A stretch of DNA of 64,000 nt from Nannobrachium achirus (lineage: Eukaryota; Chordata; Actinopteri; Myctophiformes; Myctophidae): the NCBI GenBank assembly GCA_963921795.1, contig OY997643.1, positions 13,833,043 through 13,897,042 of the forward strand, given 5' to 3'. A program made the position numbers and the translations under genes. Below are positions 22,230 through 36,600 of this stretch, in pieces; within the stretch, counting starts at the first letter, position 1, and each line of letters starts with the position of its first letter. Under the pieces are notes generated by a model. That model saw only the letters and a program-made list of their open reading frames with translations, had not been told where the DNA came from and did not search any database.

Positions 22230-23040
22230 ATCTGTTTTTTTCCATGTCTGCCTCTTTACTTGTGTAAACATGAACCATATATATACCACATCGCCTCTAG
22301 ACTTATGACAAAGTGCAACAACAGACCAGAAAATGATTTCTCTATTACCATCCGATAGGGCGCTCAAATAGCCCGGATAGACATGCATGTGGAACGCTCT
22401 ACCAAATAAAACAGGCCTTTTAAATTGCGGTTTGGATTTCCAGCCTTGGGTTGAAGGCAGCCATGGTGGACGGCTGTAGCGTTCATATGACACAGGGGGA
22501 TAAGGAGAGCAAGGAGACTCTGGTGACTGGGTCTTCCATTACCTGCATTAGTGGCTTTAACCTTTCATGTTATACGATCTCCTTGGGACAGGATGAGACT
22601 CATACTACTGGACTACCAGTAAGAGATCTATCTCACAATGTAACCCCTGTTTGACCAGGCAACATGACTATTAAGAACTGTTCTCTAATTTTTAATAAGT
22701 TATCTATAGTGGCGTTTCCATAAAGCCTCTTAATGCGCATTAAGCCTTTTGCGCTTATATATTTTTATGGAAACACTTTCGACACAAAATTCGACACTTC
22801 AAACGCTTGGAGGAGGTGGATTTTGAGGTTTTATCGAACAAACTAAATGCGCATTAGAGAATGGAAACGGGTCAGACAATAAATGCAAATAAATTATGAC
22901 GCTCTGGGTCCATATCGTCCTCCAACTTAACACTTTCCCCTGCCGCTTAACATCCATTGTATAGCAATATAGCCCACAAAACAAACCTGTTGTTTGTTAC
23001 ACATAGAGTCAAGCCATCCGTGGCTAACCCTTCCTCATCA
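22230..23040. other. Stretch with no recognised gene or repeat
   Basis: AT-rich with no convincing exon, terminal repeats or tandem structure. Short ORFs here have no protein-like features. Confidence 0.5.
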
Positions 23041-23057
23041 CACAGTGTTGCATGCCA

Positions 23058-23138
23058 AAAGTGGCCGATCTAAAAGCTCACAGCAGCTCGCATCCGCGTC
23101 TCCGCGCTGCTTTGTGAGCTTGCAGATCGGCCACCTTC
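23058..23138. repeat. Hairpin module apparently outside a recognised element
   Basis: GTGGCCGATCTAAAAGCTCA and TGAGCTTGCAGATCGGCCAC pair, with CAGCAG/CTGCTT in the inner stem. I found no terminal repeats around it, so it may be free-standing or sit in an element too worn to see. Confidence 0.6.
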
Positions 23139-23867
23139 CAGAGGACGCTGAAACTTGCACTGTGCAGTGATTGAGTCACAGCAGTCGTGCAGTGGTCACG
23201 TCTCGGTTCGGTCTGAAAAAATCATCCCGATCAACTCATGCGACCGTCGCTAATTCGAATGACACCCACAAATGAAACAGGCTAAATTCGCTTTGTCTTA
23301 ATGCGAATTTCTGATAATTTGCTTCCTATTTTCGAATAAGCTTATTGAAACATGGCTTATATCTGACTTCGTATGTCTGTATGTACGGTATGACCATGTA
23401 TATATTTATGTATGAGTATGGCATAAACAGCTGCAACTGATTGCAATATGAAGCTACAACTAATTTCACTAATTTAAGCGAGAGGGAGAGAGGCGGCAGC
23501 AGCCTGCCTGATCTTTAATATTTGCCACACCTAGCTGGGTGTGAGGCGCAGTTTACTTCACACTGGGTGTGACAATAACTCTTCATAGCAATAGTTGAGC
23601 TGGAAATGCAAAATGTGAAAATGCAGTGCTAGACCCGTGTTAGGACCTGGTTCGGTTGGTCACTGATATAATTCCACGTCTGACTCCGAAAAGAAAAAAG
23701 AAAATCGCACCTTGCATGGTATCAAACACGACACACTGACGTGCATATCTCCTTATATGGGCTGTTCTGTCCGTGACATCAGCTGTGGTGATGTCGGTTT
23801 CTGAGTATACTTTCTATGACGTTAGTCTCGTGTCACGTTAGTGACACCAACGGACATCTCGTGTGCA

Positions 23868-24299
23868 TATACACATATTGACATCAAAGGGGGCTTGAGC
23901 CCCTGCCCTTTTATCCTTCTGTAAAAAGTTCCCTCTCCAGACCATGAATGCAGTTTTTACTATGGTGAAAGAAATGCAAATGCCCTCTTTCCATGCCATA
24001 CCTGAAGGCAGCATTCAAGAGAATTGCCTTGTCAAAACTCTCCTGAACTTGAAAGCAGCGTCTTATGTTGAAAGAATTGTCCTCTCTGTGTAGAAATCCA
24101 TGCTGTTACGCCACATCTCCAGTACTGACTTGGTTATGCTTAGTTCAGTGTGGCATCAAGCACCGAAAATTGCCAACCTCCAAGCTCACAAAGCGCCGCA
24201 GCGTGAGCTTGGAGGTCGGCTATTTTCAAAATGTTTTCAACAAAAGGCCCTTTTAGGATTTTCAGCCCCTGCCTCTCTAACATTCTCTGCAGGTCCCTG
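23868..24299. mobile_element. hAT-like MITE (CAGGGACGTGCA family), long form
   Basis: GACATCAAAGGGGGCTTGAG near the left and TCTCTGCAGGTCCCTG at the right. Hairpin with CCTCCAAGCTC arms at 24165-24228. The left end is worn, so the start is approximate. Confidence 0.65.
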
Positions 24300-24361
24300 A
24301 TTATGTGTTATATCTGATAGAGTGGATACATTCACAACTCTCTCTCTCTCAGATGAATGTG

Positions 24362-25118
<757 letters not shown>

Positions 25119-25139
25119 TTACAACATAATATATAGGAC

Positions 25140-25675
25140 TTATCGGCGGGGACCTGAGTCCCGAGGGTGTGGCGTGCCGTGTGGGAAGTCAGAGGTCGGA
25201 TCGGAAGATCTCCAAAAAATATTGATAAATCCACAAATCCCCATACATGGAGTCATAAAATGGATGCAGACAGACAGATACAGATATCTCCATATATGAG
25301 CATAAATGGACACAGGCAAACAGATGGTTAATACGGGTCCTACAGAGATCTCCATACATGGGCATAAATGGACGCAGACAGACAGATAACTCCCTATATG
25401 GGCATAAATGGACACAGGCAAACAGATGGTCAAAACGGGTCCTACAGAGGTCTCCATATATGGGCATAAAATGGACGTAGACAGACATATCTCCATATAT
25501 GGGCATAAATGGAGTCACGCAAACAAATGGTCAAAACAGATCCTATGACAACAGGTATAATGGGGTTTGCATTAAAGGGCGGGGCATTCATCACCTATTT
25601 ACATTGTTCCCGAGTTGGCCAGGGTGCCGACTAGACGCTCGGCCGCCCTTTGGGCGGCCGAGCTTCTAGTATGAC
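25140..25675 (-). repeat. Inverted copy of the CATATATGG tandem array
   Basis: Reverse complement of the 11709-12345 family: same GGTATAATGGGGTTTGCATT, AAAGGGCGGGGCATTCAT and GTTCCCGAGTTGGCCAGG. It ends in a small palindrome (CGGCCGCCCTTTGGGCGGCC, 25640-25662). Confidence 0.72.
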
Positions 25676-26698
25676 AAATTAGACTGGCGTCATAGACTGA
25701 CATAGATATTTGGGCATGCCCGACACGGAACATACTGTATATGGGCATAAAGGGACACAAACAGTCAACAGGTATTGCATAATCAGGCGGGGCATGCATT
25801 TCCAACTTCCATCGTTCCAGAGTAGGTCTAGTTAGTCCTTCTGTAAATTCACAAAATATCTGTGTGCGCCAACCGACTTCACACTCAGCATGCAGGGAGG
25901 ACCCGAGGGAGTGTGGCTGCCGTGTGACCGCCAATCTGACCAATATATCCAAATATAGGCATATGGAGATCTGGTTGTCCACAAACCTATCTACAGTAGT
26001 ATATGAGTATGCCCATATACTGTATGGGCATATACTGATGACATCAGGGATTTCCATATGGTAATAGACAGATGCAGAGATATCCATATATTGGGCATAA
26101 AAAGGGAGACAGACAGACTGGTATAACGGCTAAAATTCCCAACTTTGGTATCATTACCGACTTAATATGTTCCCAAGTAGACCTGTACCCAACAGGCACC
26201 AGTCCGTCTAAACCCATAGAACTTACGGTAACACTCCCCTTCACTTGATGACCATACATGAAAGCTAGATAGCATTTTCTAGGTTTTAGAAAAGTGTTTT
26301 ACTGATTAGGTGCGTGGTCCACCTATGTTATTGTTTTTCTGGATTGATATTCCGATGCATTTGTTGTAATGTTGTTGATGTACTGACATATTATCTTGCT
26401 TATTATCTTGCTTATTAGTTATTATATTGATGTATTTACCTGCTTATGGTAAGTTCCTTGGATTAAAACCATCTGCTAAATGCCTAAATTGTAAATTGTA
26501 TCTGTTTAAACAATTCATGACCAAATGCTCATCGCATCATTCACCAGGGACATGCTGGGCCCCTGATTCAGCCCGGGAAAAAGAGTTGGATAGGCCCTCA
26601 TTGCGCGCTATAGAGAGAGATCTCTCTCTATAGCGCTGCTGCTACTCAAAGATTTGTGACAAAGTGACAAGCCAGTAGGCCAATTACATGAGTTATAT

Positions 26699-26932
26699 TT
26701 TGTCGTTGTCGGGTGGAAACCTTGTAGGCCTATGTCCAAAACTGTTTGTTTTGTATTTATCATTTTTAAAATGATTTAAACTAGTGAAAACAGCCGTTGT
26801 GTGCTTGTAGATCTGCTGTTTTCACTACTTTTGTGTGATGGCCTTGTATGATGAAGCAGGGCTTTGCATTGCGAAAAAAATTACAAATTTAAAACTTGGG
26901 GATACAAGGTTTCTGCCCGACAATGACGATTT
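26699..26932. mobile_element. MITE with GTTGTCGGGTGG ends, copy 3
   Basis: GTCGTTGTCGGGTGGAAACC at the left and TGCCCGACAATGACGA at the right. The left hairpin arm is mostly lost (GTGAAAACAGCCG directly followed by TTGTGTGCTTGTAGATC). Confidence 0.55.
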
Positions 26933-27229
26933 ACTTTGTTGGCCGCCCAGCCCCCAAAATGGAACAAAGGCCAACATTTTATTTATTTTTTCTTCCTAAT
27001 GGCCGGCCTGGACCGGCCGGGAATGAACCGGCCGTTCGGGAGTTGTCCCGCTTTTCCCAATGGCCAGCACGTCCCTGTCATTCACTATTGCACGGACAAC
27101 ACACATTGCAGTTATAGAGTACATAGACTTTTCTTTTGCACCGCAAATGTTTCTCAGTACAGTGCGTCCATTCAATAACAACACAACCGTGCCCTCGGAT
27201 TTAAAACCCACTGTCTGTCACTGTGTTAA

Positions 27230-28220
27230 CTTAAATCCCACAAGCTGCAAAAGAAAACAATAAGCCGTTTATTTCTCTGATTTGACTCATAGTTCTTAGT
27301 CATAATAGAACGTAGGCTATGTATTCCAAGGAGAAATCATCCATATTTCATGAGGGCTTACGGGTGAGCCTTCACAGCTCAGCGCATTGTGATGCGCCGA
27401 CATACACTTTATTGAATGAACTTAAACAACACGTTTACATATTCTGCCCTGGGAGAATGGTTTGAGTCAGCGAGTGTGTGTGCGTTGGTGTGTGCGTGGC
27501 ACACGCGCATGGTGCGTCACGTGTCTTCAATCAGTATAATTGCTATTCAAACAATGCCTCAAACAAACGAATGACTCATAATCACCCTTGATTATCTTCT
27601 CTTCCCAAGGGCCTCGTGTTTGCTTAATTAGAACATACGTACTGATGGTAAACGCTGAGTGTTGTACAACAGTCTCCTTCTGACCTACGGAGTTAACTTA
27701 AAAGCAGTGCCGCTGTAGCTACAATTTAAAATCGTGGGTATTTAAACTCTTATTAGAGCATACACATGTAACCAAATAGACCTGTAAGGGGTTTTTTCTT
27801 CCTCAAAATGACTTTCAGCCATATCAGATTTATTTCATTATGAGCATGTCACTTGAATTGATGCTGAGCTCACTATAATCTTTTGTCCACCGGTGGAACT
27901 GTTACAAAGATCTAAATGATGGATATTTAGGAACCAAATGGAGCCTTACGGGTCTGCAACTCGTGCAGATGGAACCAAATCAACCCTTACAGGTCCATTT
28001 GGTTACATTTGTACACTCTCAGAGTTAAGGACGACTTTACAGTGTATAGGTTGGTGTCCCAGAGATGAAGAATTGGATCAAATGGGGGTCCGTGGCCTAA
28101 GGCATATCAAATTGGGGGTCCTTGAAATGAAAAAAGTTGAGAATCACCAAGACCAAATAATATCCTTGAACAAAAAAGCAACTAAGGGAAATATTCTGTA
28201 TGAAACCACCCAGTGTTTGA
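27230..28220. other. Repeat-poor stretch in the TAFA intron
   Basis: Between two transposon-rich blocks, with TAAT-core motifs (for example CTTAATTAGAACATACG near 27623) and no known element. A candidate region for conserved intronic regulatory sequence; conservation cannot be judged here. Confidence 0.35.
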
Positions 28221-28747
28221 ATGAGCATGTCGTCCTTGTCGGTTGGAAACCTCATATTATGTCCAAAACAGATAATTCTCTGGATTCAAATTCAAAAATG
28301 CAAAAAGAGCAGATCTACAAGCTCAATTTTCGTTGTTCTTATATAATAATTATAAGTAATAAGACATTCATTTATGAAAAAAAGGACCACTGATTTAGTT
28401 CAAATATGGAGATAGGAGGTTTCTATACCCGTCAAGAGCGAAGTGTTCCTTCCTTCCTTGATCTTTCTGAACCCTGCAGACGAGCAGCAGTGTGTTCTTT
28501 CCAAACCTGGGTTGTGTGCACTTGAAAGTCCACTGTGTCCAATTCTTAAGCAAAGCTCGCCCTCCCGTTGACATTAACACCTAAATCCTGGCTGTTTTTT
28601 ACAAGAGAGGAAATCCTTGGTTATATTGTACCGCCAGTCAGGATTTCATTTCATCTGACGTGACTTTGTCGACAACTCCCAAACTTTCCACGCTCGGCTT
28701 TGCAGACAGAGACAGACAAAATACGAGCACATGTGCAATGCTCAGAC

Positions 28748-29303
28748 CAGGGGTGTGGCAGCAAATTCTGGGCCCTGGGTACAAGGATTCACTGCGGGCC
28801 CCCCATGAATGATCTTCATAGGGGGAGGGGGTTTAACTCATTTAGACCAGGAACACATTATTTTGTGCTTTGACTATTGAAAAATAGCAGATATACAAGC
28901 TCAGTGCCGCGCTGCAAGCTTGTAGATCTGCTTTTTTGAAAAATCATGAAGATTTGTGCAAATCTTTGAATATTTCAAATCCTTTTGAAAAACTTGTTTC
29001 TATATCAGTAGTGCTCAATTCTTTTCATGTGAAGGACCCCCAAAATGATATGTAGGGACCCGCCAGAAGCAAAATTTGAGTTACAAATGTTACAAAAAAA
29101 TAGCCTATATTCAAAGATTTGCACACATTTTCACGACTTTTCAAAAATAGCAGATCTACAAGTTTGCAGTGCGGCACTCGGTGCCGCGCTGTGAGCTTGT
29201 AGATCTGCTATTTTTCAATAGCTAAAGTATAAAATAATTAAGGCCCCTCCACCTTGGGCCCTAGTAACTCAGTCCCACTTTTCCCCCCCTTGTGACGCCC
29301 CTT
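28748..29303. mobile_element. hAT-like MITE of the CAGGGGTGTC family
   Basis: Begins CAGGGGTGTGGCAGC and ends TGTGACGCCCCTT, with a perfect GCTCAGAC duplication (28740-28747, 29304-29311). Carries two hairpin modules at about 28875-28940 and 29143-29218. Confidence 0.82.
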
Positions 29304-29794
29304 GCTCAGACGCACGCACGCCCGCACGCACGCAGCATCGCTGCAGGCCGTGCTCCCTCTCATCCTTTCTGATTTAAACTTTGTTTGTTCTCTCCTCCCC
29401 AAAGCTCCATCAATGATCCCTGGCTCTCTGTGTCATCATCCCTCCTCTTTCATTTCTCTCACTCGTCTGGCTGTGGCTCTCCCGAGGCCACAGGATCCGC
29501 TGGATTACCCCGTAACAAACACACAAACACAGACACGCGTGCGTGCACACACACGCACACAAACACTCTATGATCCAGCCATTATTTCCCTTTGGAATCA
29601 ATAGTTGTGTGGCCGGCAACACAGCAATAATAATGGAAGAAGTGAGTGATAATGAAATAAAGTGGAAGCATCAATATGATTCAAAACCATGTCAGTGTCA
29701 AAGTGATGCTCGTCACAAAGATCAGGCTACGCTCTCACCATCTGTGTGCTGGATAAAGTTAACGCAATAATGTTCTTCTTTCCAGCTAAAAGTG

Positions 29795-29871
<77 letters not shown>

Positions 29872-29901
29872 TGAGTGCGTGCGTGCGTGCGTGCGTGCGC
29901 G
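29795..29901. repeat. (GT)n-(GTGC)n compound microsatellite
   Basis: GT run followed by GTGC tetramers. Confidence 0.95.
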
Positions 29902-30269
29902 TAAGCTGTTTTGAAAGTGCAACTTTACTATGGCAGTACTTCGAACAAACTATGTTTGTACCCCTGGGAGAAATGTAGATTGTAAAACTACAGCGACATA
30001 GTAAAAATTGTTCAACTACTTTTTGTTTTTAAGGCCAATTTGAGAATGTGGGGTATATTAAATAGAATGCCAGCTAAAATGCGCATCTCAATTTAGTTTT
30101 ACAAGCTTGTTTGATGTAAATAAAACATTGGGGTTCCTCCGGGTTTTTAAAGTAAAGAATCTGTATCCAACATCATAAATGTAAGCAAACATGGCCATGG
30201 TTGAGCCGGCAGATCGCCGTCGGTGGTGACGGGAGGGTTGTCCATGGTGACATGAGTGGTTGTGTGTTT

Positions 30270-30745
<476 letters not shown>

Positions 30746-30889
30746 ACAGACACAAACAGATAGACAGAGTTCAAAGAGCAGCCTGCCTCCTGCTGGTAAC
30801 CACAGGTCCTGCAGGTTTGCAGGTTCAACACATGAGTATTGTGAGTCTGTCTTGTCACTCATAGAGACAGTTCTTTACTTTCACAATAC

Positions 30890-32400
30890 AATCCTAGCAG
30901 CACAGAACCCCGGTTTGTTCATGCTTTGAAACTCTTAGAATAATATAGTAAATGTACAAACAAGTGCTTTTCAAGACGAGTTTCTTAAAATTAATTAAAC
31001 AAAATGAAAAAAAGGATCTGGCACAAATTTAGCAATGAGATAAAAACATTTAAAAAATGCATATTATGGAAAGACTTTATCTAACTTTTAAAGAAGTGCT
31101 ATAGCCTTGAGTGTTAATTTAACGGCAGTTAAATGAAAGTGATTTGGATGGATTAAAGGGATCGTACCGTACACACAGGCCATCCCAGTCTGAGAGCTTC
31201 TGACAGCAAAGGTGTCGTTACCTTTACTTATATAAGCTGAGTCTCTGCCTCTGGCACCTGCCAGAGAGAAGCCCAGCAGACTGCAGCCAAGCTCGTTATT
31301 AGTTCAAGTCCATTTAAAGCAAAGCAAACAGAGGAGCAGTGTGGAGCAGCTAAAATGGAGGTGGCGTGGACCTTACCAAAACTAATTATAACACAGCTTT
31401 CTGTGAAGGAATGTCTTCACGGAAAAATTAATGACACTGTAAAAACTGTCACAATTTCACTGTGAGTGTGTGTGCTATAAGTCTAGCCTCTGGCCTTGTG
31501 AGTCCTTGCATGACTGTAAGCACGTACAGTGTATAAACTCAGCAAAGATATTTGGTGTAGTGGGAAACACGGAGGGGTGATTTAATATAGGTCTGTATGG
31601 GATCCCAGTCAACAAAGTATATAGATTTATGAAGTCTGTGATTCTAAACCCCAAAATAATTAGCAAAACACTAGATTTGAATGATAATATAATATTAATA
31701 TTAAAAAAATAAAATTATGTCAATGTCAAAAACAAAAAATATTATCTTCGAAACCATCTGAAAAGTCATGCAGTTTTCATTGTGATACCGCTAAATAGCT
31801 TGAAGTATACTTCATTTAGTTCCACTGATCGGCCCACCCATCTGACTACTTAGCACGGCATGCCGAAAAGGCCAGGAAAAGGTTAACACTGGTTTAAGTG
31901 GTCCCACTCAACCTCCTCCACCGGTATACACGTGATAAGAGTGATAATCTTAATGTCTCAGTGTCGCGATTAACCCTGCCGATAAACCCTTCTTGTTCAA
32001 GGCTTTTTTATGGCCATCCGAGTGCAATAAAGCCATAGCCGAGGCCTGGATAAAAAAAAAACTTTTCAAGCATGTCATGCCTGGGTTTCCAGCAGCGGAT
32101 GGAGGAGAGGTGAGGGGATGGGGGAAGGGGAGGAGAGCGGGCTGCCTGGGCTGGCACTACCTTGGACTGACGGGTTAGTCGGGCGATTGATGTATTCTGA
32201 CAGACACGGGGCGCGCAGGAGCGCTGTGCAATTTATCAAAAAGCCATGTCTTTCCCCCTGTCAATAAGTGTGGCTGCTGTGAAGGGCCTGGACGTGTTGG
32301 CATATCTCTGTCAATGCAGAGGTGGCGGGGACAGCACCAACTCTATGGGGGAGAGGGGGGGGTGGCAATTTCAATACGACGAAGCTAATGAGCATTTAAA
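30890..32400. other. Repeat-poor stretch in the TAFA intron
   Basis: About 1.5 kb without the transposon ends or hairpins that fill the rest of the window. The part 31920-32330 has mixed, non-repetitive sequence. No exon was recognised. Confidence 0.4.
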
Positions 32401-32609
32401 AAATGAGGTGATTTAGGACAGTGGTTACCAAACTTTTCAGGTCGGGACCCAAAAGAGAGATTAGAGCTTGTAGATCGGCTATTTTCACTGCTTCTTAAAC
32501 ATTTGTTTTCTAATTTATGTAATTTCTTAGATTTTTCTTTGATTTCTTCATGAAATATCTGAAGAAAAAAAAACATTTGATTTTTTTTTTTACGAAAATG
32601 TTTTCTACA

Positions 32610-32886
32610 CGTCGCATAGAAAATAGCTCTGCGACACGTTGTGAGCTTGAAGGTCGGCTATTTTCGATGCTTGATTTCAACATAAGATGCTGCATTCAAG
32701 TTCAGGAGAGTTTGGACAAGGCAATTCTCTTGAAAGCTGCCTTCAGGTATGGCATGGAAAGAGGGCATTTGCATTTCTTTCACCATAGTAAAAACTGGAT
32801 TCATGGTCTGGTGAGGGCACTTTTTACAGATGGATAAAAGGGCAGGGGCTCGAGCCCCCCTTGATGTCTATGTGTGCACGTGCCTG
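32610..32886. mobile_element. hAT-like MITE (CAGGGACGTGCA family), right part
   Basis: A half hairpin (GCGACACGTTGTGAGCTTGA) followed by the family body and the end GTGTGCACGTGCCTG. The left end is missing or merged with the neighbouring CAGTGGTTACCAAAC fragment (32420-32490). Confidence 0.6.
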
Positions 32887-33066
32887 CTGTAATGTCTTCC
32901 GATGTCAGCATGTGGTCTGTCAAACACCACAGAGAAAAGGACCACCCGTGTTGCGGAGGGTGCCGACCGCGGTTACGAGCCGACTGAGCCGACTTCCTTC
33001 TTTTAACTTTGACCACGTGGAGTCACAATCAGTGAGAATGAACCCCTGCAGTACTCTCAATAGTTA

Positions 33067-33432
33067 CAAGAGGTGCCACAATACTGAACTGTACCGGTAT
33101 AACAAACCAAATGGCCCTGTACCGAACCGAACAGCCCATACCGAATGAACCGAATTTCTTTATTTTTTTGGGTGTGGCCACATAAAACATAATTTTAACT
33201 CTTTCTGTACACTTTTTTGGAGAACATCTTCCTCCTAGTATAATCATAATAACTGATTATCATGTTTTAGGGGGGAAACAAATGATTGCACCCCATCTTT
33301 AAAATTAACTGAACATTTTGGATTCTTTATTTTTTCATTTTCAATTTTTACTGTACCGAAACCGTACCGAAACCGCGAGCCAAAATCCGAGATACGAACC
33401 GAACCGTGGGCTGACTGAACCGTGGCACCCCT
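33067..33432. mobile_element. hAT-like MITE (GGTGCCAC ends)
   Basis: CAAGAGGTGCCACAATAC to GAACCGTGGCACCCCT, with a perfect AATAGTTA duplication (33059-33066, 33433-33440). The interior holds many GTACCGAACCGAA-type repeats. Confidence 0.82.
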
Positions 33433-33736
33433 AATAGTTACTATCAATATTGTCTCTTTGCCCCCAGTTTCTGTGCTCTTGTCAATCCTCGCCTCTCTCA
33501 ACTTACGGTCCCGCATGGGCCCTCGCCCCTCAATCTATAAAAAGTACAATATTTATTATTTGCCTCTGAGATGTAATGGACAGCAGTAGAAGTAAAAGTA
33601 AAAGTGGGCCTATTGAAAATGTAGTGTAAAATACTCAAATAAAGTAAAAAAGAAAAAAGACAGTACTTGAGTATATCGTCCAAAACTGTTACTTTTCAGG
33701 ATTCAAATTCAAAAATATCAAAAGTAGCAGATCTGC

Positions 33737-33738
33737 CA

Positions 33739-33802
<64 letters not shown>

Positions 33803-33815
33803 CACACGCACACAC

Positions 33816-33860
<45 letters not shown>
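33737..33860. repeat. (ACGC)n-(AC)n microsatellite beginning inside a hairpin arm
   Basis: Starts directly after AAAGTAGCAGATCTGC (33723-33736), so the repeat seems to replace the rest of a hairpin module. Confidence 0.9.
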
Positions 33861-33862
<2 letters not shown>

Positions 33863-33879
33863 TATGTATTATTTACACA

Positions 33880-34418
33880 TGCATGGCAAGCTTACAAACA
33901 AAATATAATAATTGAAATCGTCTCAAAAGTGTGTGATGCCCTGTCCTAATATAAATACAGACATAATGGGCGCTAAGCTAATTATGGTAATGGCAGCACT
34001 TAATATACAACATAAATGATGAATATCTTTAGGAATATTGTTAGCTACTGTATATGTAATATGTATTTATGCTTTCGCCACGGCCATAACTGCATGTTTA
34101 AACAGCGCTTGAATGTCATTATACATTTCAGCGACGGCCAAATTGGATCCACTAAGGGCGAGTCAGAATATGAATACCAAATTCAGAAATAGCCAAACTA
34201 TCATTAACACACTGGCATAATATAATTCTCATGGATCAATATGAAGAAAGAAATGAAAGTGCACAGACTTCTGCGGTGAGGAAGCGAGATGAGAGGTATA
34301 CGAGATACCCAGGGACATGTGTGCACGTGATGGTGCATGGGAAGATTAATAGAGCCTGGCATAGAGCTGCCTGGCATGGCTTGGAGAGGGGCGTTCGGTT
34401 ATGATCTGATAATACATT
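33880..34418. other. Repeat-poor, TAAT-rich stretch in the TAFA intron
   Basis: Contains homeodomain-like sites such as GCTAATTATGG (33977-33987). It looks like typical vertebrate conserved non-coding DNA by composition only. Confidence 0.35.
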
Positions 34419-34426
34419 CTGAGATG

Positions 34427-35199
34427 CAGTGGTGGAAAAAGTAAAACATTTTTTTTTTTTTACTTAAAGGAGTAGTTCACCCCCAAAATGACTTTTTTTC
34501 TATTGATTAGTTATGCCATGGAGACTAGAGTACAATAATATTTTTAGTTTTTTGTCGCATTCCTAAGACAAAAATGTGAAATGTACCCCCATTCGTTCCG
34601 GACGGGGACCCGTTTCGAAACAGGTCCCCATCCAGAATCAATGGGGGTAAATTTACTCGAATCAAATTTTTGTCTTAGGAATGTGACAAAAACCAAAAAA
34701 TATTATTGAACTCTACTCTCCATGGCGTGACTAATCAACAGAAAAAAAAGTCATTTTGGGGGTGAACTACTCCTTTAAGTAAAAGTATCAATACTGCAAT
34801 GCAGAAATACTCTGTTATAGTACGGAATTCAAAATGCACTTGAGTAAAAGTACTAAAGTATTGCTATCAAAATGTACTTAAAGTACCAAAAGTAGAAACT
34901 GATTGAGCAGAAAGTCCCATTTCACACGTTTTCAAATGTATAAAATGTATGAAGATTTTGCTTGAAAAAGAAAAATCACAATGCAAATGCTGAAGTGGTT
35001 AATGTATCTTTTGTAATAATAATCAGAATCTACAAAGTAGTAACTAAAGTTTTCAAAGAATTGTAGTGGACTAAAAGTATAATATTTCCCTCTGAGATGT
35101 AGTGGAAATACACAATACAGTAACGTAAAAAATAACTCCAAAGTGTATTTAAGTAGCCTAGTCCTTGAGTAAATGTACTTAATTTACTTTACACCACAG
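34427..35199. mobile_element. hAT-like MITE of the same family, with a nested TTAA element
   Basis: CAGTGGTGGAAAAAGTA to TTTACACCACAG, with a perfect CTGAGATG duplication (34419-34426, 35200-35207). The TTAA-bounded palindrome 34464-34778 is inserted near its left end. Confidence 0.85.
34464..34778. mobile_element. TTAA-bounded palindromic MITE, copy 1
   Basis: TTAAAGGAGTAGTTCACCCC at the left and its complement ending in TTAA at the right. The whole element is a foldback with a centre GGGACCCGTTTCGAAACAGG. TTAA target sites are used by piggyBac and Kolobok elements; I cannot tell which supplied the transposase. Confidence 0.75.
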
Positions 35200-35207
35200 C
35201 TGAGATG

Positions 35208-36150
35208 TCTGTACGCTCACACTGAAACCAACTGCAGCAATATTTCAAATTATGTAAAAACCTTGATTGTTAACGACTTGATTGTTAACGACTATCCATA
35301 TAGGCCTACTGTATGTAAAAGAATTTACAAGCTATACAAGATCTGGAATTTTTTAGAATTTTGGCCAGGGTTAAGGTAATTCGTCGGAAATTAATTTGTC
35401 TCCTTAAAAAATATAAAACTAATTAAAACTAAGTTGTTATTAAATTACCAGAGTGGTCGTTTACATTTCCCAGGACTTAAAACTTTGTAAAGCGTGGTTT
35501 TGTGATTCAGCGTGCCAAAATACAGTGTAACCAAATACATTTGTTAATGACTTATAAAATAATGTATGGGTTTTTGCCTCAAACATTTTTCCAGATTAAA
35601 TGACTGCTGCAGATAGATAGAACCTATTATATTCCATGACTCATAGAATATATTTTAGCCCATGAGAACACTTCCAGGAAACAAGAATAGAAGAGCTACT
35701 ATTTTATTCAACTGACAAGCATCAGTCAAAGCTTCTGAATGGTTAGAGATGACATTCATGTCTATCTTCCATTTTGTGTCTAATATAGAGTTTCTGAAAA
35801 ATTACAAACGGTCTTTTGCATTTTTTGACCTCTGGAGCCACCATGTGGCAACATGCGGTACAGCGCTGCATTAATCAAAACCAACTCCTCATTGACCCAC
35901 CCAGGAAATGTATAACAGAAAACACGTTTGGTACAAAACAGAGAGAAAGTAATATAGAAATCATGACATTTGGCCAATTATCCCATCCGGCTAGAACAGC
36001 TGTGTGTCGTGACATTCTTTCACAGGCAAGCGGAAACCTAATCTTACACCAATTAGTGGGAAATCCTCTGATGAAACGCTGCAATCAGTTTAGGAGAAAA
36101 GTCAGCTGGGCGTCTGAAACCGCAAGTGTGTGAAATTGGGGGGTTTAGGG
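35208..36150. other. Stretch with no recognised gene or repeat, in the TAFA intron
   Basis: Mostly AT-rich unique-looking sequence. The plus frame at 35816-36133 is open for 105 codons but has no recognisable motif. Confidence 0.4.
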
Positions 36151-36153
36151 AGA

Positions 36154-36199
36154 TGGGGGGGGGGGGGGGGGGGGTTTAGGGAGATGGGGGGGGGGGGGG
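36154..36199. repeat. Poly(G) tract, duplicated
   Basis: Two G runs of about 19 and 14 separated by TTTAGGGAGAT, with GGGGTTTAGGGAGATG before the first run as well. Confidence 0.9.
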
Positions 36200-36444
36200 A
36201 GCAGCGTTTGGACTGGCACTGACCTTCACAACAAGCAGTGATGGAAAAACTACTCAAATGTTTGACTTAAGTAAAAGTATGAATAATGCAATATAGAAAC
36301 ACTCTGTTACAAGTAAAAGTCCTGAATTCAAAACATATTATAGTATCAAAAGTAAAAGTAAGCCTACTCGTTATGCAGAATGTCCCATTTCAAGTATTCA
36401 AATGTATAAAAATCTTTTTTGAATCTATTTTCTTTTTTTAGATT

Positions 36445-36600
36445 TGTTTTTGGGCTTTCATGCCTTTATTGACAGGACAGTAGACTGACAGGAAATGGGG
36501 GGAGAGGTGGGAAGTGACAAACGGCAAATGTCGTCCGGATGGGGAATCAAACCGGCAACACCACCAGGCATCCATGCCTATGTGGCAATGCCTGGTAATG
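36445..36600 (-). mobile_element. tRNA-derived SINE, second copy
   Basis: Minus-strand copy of the SINE at 7141-7335. The B box is recognisable as GGTTTGATTCCCC, followed by the same tail with AATAAAGGCATGAAAGCC. It is nested inside the hAT-like element 36236-37135, so it inserted later. Confidence 0.72.
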
